A stretch of DNA of 10,512 nucleotides, taken from contig DGVK01000123.1 of assembly GCA_002395905.1 (NCBI GenBank), forward strand, positions 1-10,512, given 5' to 3'. Below, one piece after another: positions 6,538 to 10,512 of this stretch. The DNA comes from Verrucomicrobia bacterium UBA4286 (GTDB lineage Bacteria; Verrucomicrobiota; Kiritimatiellia; RFP12; UBA1067). The first letter of the stretch is position 1, and every line of letters starts with the position of its first letter. The notes under the pieces are model-generated. The model was not told the DNA's origin and did not search any database. It saw nothing but the letters and a program-made list of their open reading frames with translations. A program made the translations under genes and the position numbers.

Positions 6538-6546
6538 TGGTATAAT
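6538..6546 (+). promoter_or_regulatory. Extended -10 promoter (TGGTATAAT) of the permease-kinase gene
   Basis: A perfect TATAAT at 6541-6546 is preceded by TGG, an extended -10. No good -35 is seen 17 bp upstream, which extended -10 promoters can tolerate or which may point to an activator. Transcription would begin near 6553, about 28 nt before the ATG at 6581, with AGGAG at 6568-6572. Confidence 0.65.
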
Positions 6547-6580
6547 ATGCGCTTCTTTACTCAAGAGAGGAGCAGCCCTC

Positions 6581-9500
6581 ATGGAGCAGGACCGCAAGAA
6601 ACTGGAGCCCTATCTTTCACCGCTCGCCGTCTTGGCGTTGTCCTTCGGCTATGCCGTCGGGTGGGGCGCGTTCGTAATGCCCGGCACGCGATTCCTGCCC
6701 GATGCAGGACCCCTCGGCACGCTTCTGGGAATCGTCGCCGGGTCGCTCGCCATGGGCGTCTTCGCCCTCAACTACCACCGCATGATCCAGCGGCAGCCCG
6801 GGCCGGGAGGTGCGGTGCGCTTCGCGCGAAAGATGTTCGGAGAGGATCACGGCTTCCTCGTCGGGTGGTTCCTCTTTCTGGCATACATCGCGATCCTCTG
6901 GGCGAACGCGACTTCGATAGTGCTTCTCATCCGCTACACTCTGGGCGATGCGCTGCAGTTCGGCTTCCACTACCAGGTCGCGGGCTTCGACGTCTACTTC
7001 GGCGAGGCGATAGTGCCCGTCGCGGCGGTTGTCGCGTGCGGGAGCCTCTGCATCTGCAGCAAGCGCCTCGTCGCGCGGCTTCAGATGTTCTTCGCCTTCG
7101 TGCTCGCGGCGAGCGTCGCGTTCTTCTTCGCGGTCGCGTTCCTGCGCCACGACGGCGGCGCGGCGGCGGCGGGGCCGGCGTTCTCGCCTTTCGCGGGCTC
7201 CTCGCCCTTCATGCAGTTCCTGCAGATATTCGCGATGATGCCGTGGGCGTTCGTCGGCTTCGAGGCGATAGCCAACTCGTCGGAGGAGTTCAAGTTCTCG
7301 TCAAAGCGCACGTTCGCCATTCTGTCCGCGGCGATAGCGGTGTCGGCCATGGTGTATGCGTTCCTCGCGCTTCTGCCGACCATCGCCGTGCCGGAAGGCT
7401 ACGCGACGTGGGCGGACTACATCCGCGACAGGCCGAACCTCTCCGGCGCCGACGCGGTATGCGTCTTCGCCGCGACGAAGAAGCTCTTCGGGGGCGCTGG
7501 GGTCGCGCTCACTGGCGCGGCGATGCTGGCCGGGCAGCTTACGGGAATCTTCGGCGCGTATGTCGCGACGAGCCGCCTCATGTACTGCCTCGCCGGATGC
7601 GACGCGCTGCCGAAGTGGTTCGGGCGCCTCAGCCGCGACGCCGACCCGAAAAATGCGATTCTGTTCGTCATGGGCGCGTCTGCGGTGGTCCCCTTCCTCG
7701 GGCGCACGGCGATCGGCTGGCCGGTGGACGTTTCGACCGTCGGCGCGGTTCTCGCCTACGGCTACACCTCGGCGGCGGCGTTCAAGGCCCACGCCGGTTC
7801 GCCGGGCGCGGGGTACATCCTGTCGGCGAAGGCGGCGGGGCTCGCGGGCGTCGCTATCTCGGTCGCGCTCGGCCTCATGCTTCTCGTTCCTACATACCTT
7901 TCGGGCACCACCCTGGAGCCGGAGGCCTACCTGCTTCTCGCGGTGTGGTGCATACTCGGCTTCATGCTTTACAGGCGCGAATTCCGTCTCGACAGGCAGA
8001 GCCGGTTCGGTCACTCGATCATAGTGTGGATATCCGTGATAGTGATGACCTTCTTCTCCTCGCTCATGTGGGTGAGGCAGTCGGCATGCGACGCGCTTGA
8101 CGAGGTTGTGAGCAAGTTCTCCGCGACCGAGTCCCGTCCCGCGGTGGAGCGGCTCGAAGAGCTTATGAAGGGAATGGACGGCGAACTCCTGGCCGACGCC
8201 CTCGTGGAGATGGGGCTTCTCGTGGTGACGATCGTCATCATGATAAGCCTCTTCGGCATACTGCGCCGCCGCGAGCAGACGATGGCCGTCGAAAAGACGC
8301 GAGCCGAGGAGGCGAGCAGGGCCAAAAGCTTCTTCTTCTCGACCGTGAGCCATGACATACGCACGCCGCTCAACGCCATCATAGGCTTTTCGCAGATGCT
8401 CAAGATGGGCTTCAAAACCGAAGCCGAGCGCAACGAGGCCGTGGACTCGATTCTCGTGAGCGGCAGGACGCTCCTGTGCCTGATAAACGACATACTCGAC
8501 CTCTCGAAGCTGGAGTCGGGCAAGATGGACATAGATCTGGAGCCGACGCCCTGCAGAAGCCTGCTCAAAGAGATAGTGGACTCGTTCCGCGTCGCGAGCC
8601 AGAAGCCTGGCCTGCAGATTCGCGGCGAGATCGCACAGGACCTCCCGAACCTCATGCTCGACCCCCAGCGGGTGCGGCAGATCGCCTTCAACCTCATGGG
8701 CAACGCCGCGAAGTTCACACACGACGGGCACATCGAACTCAGGGCGTCGTTCACGCCGTGCGCCGACGATTCCGAGGCGGGGCAGTTCCGGATGGACGTC
8801 GAGGACACGGGATGCGGCATAAGCGAAGAGGATCTGGCGAAAATCGCCACCCCGTACGTGCAGGTCGGCTCGAAAGCCTCGCGCAACGGAGGGACCGGCC
8901 TCGGGCTCGCGATATGCCGTCTGCTCGCCCGGGCCATGGGCGGCGACCTCCACGTCTCATCGACGCTCGGCAAGGGTTCGACGTTCTCAGTCGTCATACC
9001 TCGCGCAAAGATCGCGAAGGAACCCGTGGCGGCGACCTCCACCCTGTCGCCTTCGGTCGACATGACGCGCCAGACGGTCGCCGACGGCATGCGCGTGCTG
9101 ATCGCCGACGACCAGAAGATGAACATCCTGGTTCTCAAGAACATGCTCGCGCGCATCGCAAAGTTCGAGATAACTACGGCGCAGACAGGCAAGGAGGCGC
9201 TCGACATCCTCACCGCGCCCGGCGCTCCAAAGTTCGACGTTCTTCTTACCGACATGTGGATGCCTGAGATGGACGGTTCGACGCTCGTAAAGGAAGTGCG
9301 CGGGAACCCGAAGATCGCCGACCTGAAGGTGTTCGTGCTCACCGCCGACGTCGAAATGCGCCATACATACGCCGAGATGGGTTTCACCGGCCTCGTGCTG
9401 AAACCCGTCACGTTCGACAACCTGCGCGACATATTCGCGACCGTTTGCGCGGACGGCAAGGGCGGGGCGGGGACGGAAGGCGGCGGCGCCCGCGCGTCCG

Positions 9501-10363
9501 TCGCGTCCGCGCTCGCGCTCGCCGCGGCTCTGTTCGCTGGAGGCTCCGCGCTCGCAGACGGGGCGGAGGCCGCGACCGCGACCGCGGCGATCGCCGAAGA
9601 GCCCGCGCGGAAGATTCTGTCGTTCAACGCCAGCGCCGATGTCGAATCGGCCTATATCTGCCGCGGCTATGTGTGGGACACGCGCCCCTACTCGGCACAG
9701 TCCGCCGAGGTCGAGGCCGACTTCGCGCCGTTCGGCCGCGTGAGCGCCTACGCATGGAGCATGTCGGCAATGTCGGGCAGCGGACATTCCACGCCTGTGC
9801 GCTACGCCTACAACGAAATCGACTACGGTCTCAGATATGCTTACGACTGGCACATCACCGACGACTGGACGCTCGTGAACGGCGTCGCGAAGCAGTGGGT
9901 CACGAACCCGGGCGTCCGCCACGGGGGCCACTCGCTCATAGACTGGCAGTGGTTCGGCGCGCTGAAAAACCCTTACATCATTCCATACTGGAAACTGCGC
10001 TACATAAGAAAGCCATATCAGGCGGCGTACTGGTGCGTCGGCGTGAAGCGTGCTTTCGAGCTTACCGACGATCTGTCGCTCACGATCGACTTCTTCGGCG
10101 ACCTCGGCGACTCGCGCCACTTCGGCAGGCTCTTCGGCCCCAAGCCGGACGATCCGCAGTCGGACTACAAAGCCGGGCTTCACGCCCTGAGCCTCGTATT
10201 CAGGCTCGACTACGCCCTGACCGAGCACATCGGGCTTTTCGCGTTCGCAGGGCAGTTCTGCCTCGTCTCGGACGACGCGCGCGACGCCATCAAGGCGACG
10301 CACACTCCAGAGGCCAGGCGCGACCTCACATACTGCGGCATAGGCGCACAGCTCAATTTCTGA
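6581..10363 (+). CDS. APC permease - histidine kinase - receiver - outer-membrane beta-barrel fusion
   Basis: A 1260-residue protein; ATG follows AGGAG by 8 bp. Residues 1-470 are an APC-superfamily amino-acid permease with about 12 TM helices, with the first-helix unwinding region GYAVGWGAFVMPG at 23-35. TM helices at about 477-497 and 545-561 frame a 47-residue extracytoplasmic loop. A short coiled-coil leads, without HAMP, into HisKA (SHDIRTPL, phospho-acceptor His591), the N box (NLMGNAAKF, Asn708), G1 (DTGCG, Asp742) and G2 (GGTGLGLAI, 770-778). The receiver (838-955) has Asp843/Asp844, phospho-acceptor Asp891, Thr921 and Lys941, so kinase and receiver both look active. After a Gly-rich linker, 971-992 resemble a Sec signal peptide (Arg971, ALALAAALFAGG, SALA before D993). 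Residues 1011-1260 look like an outer-membrane barrel: aromatic alternating strands, SAYICRGYVWDTRP near the start, terminal LNF, perhaps Gcw_chp/TorF-like. It probably senses a transported amino acid; the output partner is not visible. Confidence 0.88.
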   Translation: MEQDRKKLEPYLSPLAVLALSFGYAVGWGAFVMPGTRFLPDAGPLGTLLGIVAGSLAMGVFALNYHRMIQRQPGPGGAVRFARKMFGEDHGFLVGWFLFLAYIAILWANATSIVLLIRYTLGDALQFGFHYQVAGFDVYFGEAIVPVAAVVACGSLCICSKRLVARLQMFFAFVLAASVAFFFAVAFLRHDGGAAAAGPAFSPFAGSSPFMQFLQIFAMMPWAFVGFEAIANSSEEFKFSSKRTFAILSAAIAVSAMVYAFLALLPTIAVPEGYATWADYIRDRPNLSGADAVCVFAATKKLFGGAGVALTGAAMLAGQLTGIFGAYVATSRLMYCLAGCDALPKWFGRLSRDADPKNAILFVMGASAVVPFLGRTAIGWPVDVSTVGAVLAYGYTSAAAFKAHAGSPGAGYILSAKAAGLAGVAISVALGLMLLVPTYLSGTTLEPEAYLLLAVWCILGFMLYRREFRLDRQSRFGHSIIVWISVIVMTFFSSLMWVRQSACDALDEVVSKFSATESRPAVERLEELMKGMDGELLADALVEMGLLVVTIVIMISLFGILRRREQTMAVEKTRAEEASRAKSFFFSTVSHDIRTPLNAIIGFSQMLKMGFKTEAERNEAVDSILVSGRTLLCLINDILDLSKLESGKMDIDLEPTPCRSLLKEIVDSFRVASQKPGLQIRGEIAQDLPNLMLDPQRVRQIAFNLMGNAAKFTHDGHIELRASFTPCADDSEAGQFRMDVEDTGCGISEEDLAKIATPYVQVGSKASRNGGTGLGLAICRLLARAMGGDLHVSSTLGKGSTFSVVIPRAKIAKEPVAATSTLSPSVDMTRQTVADGMRVLIADDQKMNILVLKNMLARIAKFEITTAQTGKEALDILTAPGAPKFDVLLTDMWMPEMDGSTLVKEVRGNPKIADLKVFVLTADVEMRHTYAEMGFTGLVLKPVTFDNLRDIFATVCADGKGGAGTEGGGARASVASALALAAALFAGGSALADGAEAATATAAIAEEPARKILSFNASADVESAYICRGYVWDTRPYSAQSAEVEADFAPFGRVSAYAWSMSAMSGSGHSTPVRYAYNEIDYGLRYAYDWHITDDWTLVNGVAKQWVTNPGVRHGGHSLIDWQWFGALKNPYIIPYWKLRYIRKPYQAAYWCVGVKRAFELTDDLSLTIDFFGDLGDSRHFGRLFGPKPDDPQSDYKAGLHALSLVFRLDYALTEHIGLFAFAGQFCLVSDDARDAIKATHTPEARRDLTYCGIGAQLNF

Positions 10364-10385
10364 TGCGTCAGTTCCGCGCCGGCCG

Positions 10386-10512
10386 CTACTTGAGAGTAAA
10401 GGAGATCGTCATGCGAACCGTCGAGGCGACGGCTTCGCCGCCGGCTTTTGCAGGCACGAAACGTGCACGCCGCGCCGACTTTGCGGCCGCCTCGTCCAGG
10501 TCGCCGTATCCG
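10386..10512 (-). CDS. TonB C-terminal domain, 3' end only
   Basis: On the minus strand the last 41 codons before TAG (10388-10386) encode GYGDLDEAAAKSARRARFVP, then AKAGGEAVASTVRMTISFTLK. This matches the TonB C-terminal pattern: 'sGyprLDeAA..a.rr.rF.PA...G.pv.a.v...i.F.l'. TonB spans the periplasm and passes proton-motive energy to TonB-dependent outer-membrane receptors. Most of the gene, including the membrane anchor and proline-rich linker, lies beyond the window. It converges on the permease-kinase gene with only 22 bp between stops and no evident terminator hairpin. The plus-strand frame that begins ATG at 10363 across this stretch is a shadow. Confidence 0.8.
   Translation of the reverse strand, partial: GYGDLDEAAAKSARRARFVPAKAGGEAVASTVRMTISFTLK

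Noticed and set aside
9430..9560. Treating the barrel as a separate gene with its own start
   Set aside because: No in-frame ATG, GTG or TTG occurs in the linker or before the signal-like segment; the nearest upstream candidates (ATG for residue 933, GTG for 939) fall inside the receiver and lack ribosome sites. A simple one-base error would not supply a start in the neighbouring frames either.
7301..9627. Very long minus-strand open frames (over 500 codons) opposite the permease-kinase gene
   Set aside because: They lie antisense to clear kinase and permease domains, have no recognisable motifs and are rich in Arg, His and Ser as expected of GC-rich shadow frames.
10363..10512. Plus-strand frame starting ATG overlapping the kinase stop and open to the window edge
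   Set aside because: The overlap looks like a coupled start, but the product has no family features while the opposite strand clearly encodes a TonB C-terminus.

Overview
The window looks like chromosomal DNA of a GC-rich Gram-negative bacterium. An outer-membrane beta-barrel domain, a TonB C-terminus, a Tat-type signal peptide and a large exported protein with autotransporter-associated beta-strand repeats together suggest a Verrucomicrobiota/Kiritimatiellota/Lentisphaerota-like (PVC) lineage, perhaps from an animal gut. That placement is an inference from protein style only; there is no rRNA or marker gene here.

Left half (1-5817, minus strand): a tightly packed four-gene operon read right to left. 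It encodes a COMT-like O-methyltransferase (5817-4852), a 796-residue exported beta-strand-repeat protein (4822-2432), a Tat-exported ComEC-like metallo-beta-lactamase-fold hydrolase (2426-1131) and a DAACS-type sodium/solute symporter (1134 to beyond base 1). Gaps are 29 bp, 5 bp and a 4-bp ATGA overlap, so co-transcription and translational coupling are likely. No pathway is recognisable. The parts would allow modification of a small molecule, its handling in the envelope by a hydrolase and an exported beta-structured protein, and uptake of an organic anion or amino acid.

Centre (about 5893-6537): a 650-bp non-coding divergent promoter region rich in structure. It has an extended -10 promoter at each edge, several copies of an ATAACTTGC-type motif (two near the outer ends in opposite orientation), two perfect GC-rich hairpins, REP-like GGGGACaGTCCCC palindromes and a 22-bp tandem repeat array of nearly seven units.

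Right half (6581-10363, plus strand): one 1260-codon gene with the most unusual architecture in the window. A 12-TM APC-superfamily amino-acid permease is followed by a two-TM sensor segment, a complete histidine kinase, a complete receiver domain, an internal signal-peptide-like segment with an AxA cleavage site, and a C-terminal outer-membrane beta-barrel ending in phenylalanine. The frame is open throughout, with no in-frame ATG, GTG or TTG at the receiver/barrel junction. It reads as a transceptor-kinase fused to an outer-membrane protein, perhaps a polyprotein split by signal peptidase. At the right edge the last 41 codons of a TonB C-terminal domain lie on the minus strand, converging on this gene with a 22-bp gap.

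Because the DNA is GC-rich, long open frames occur opposite every real gene; these were treated as shadows.
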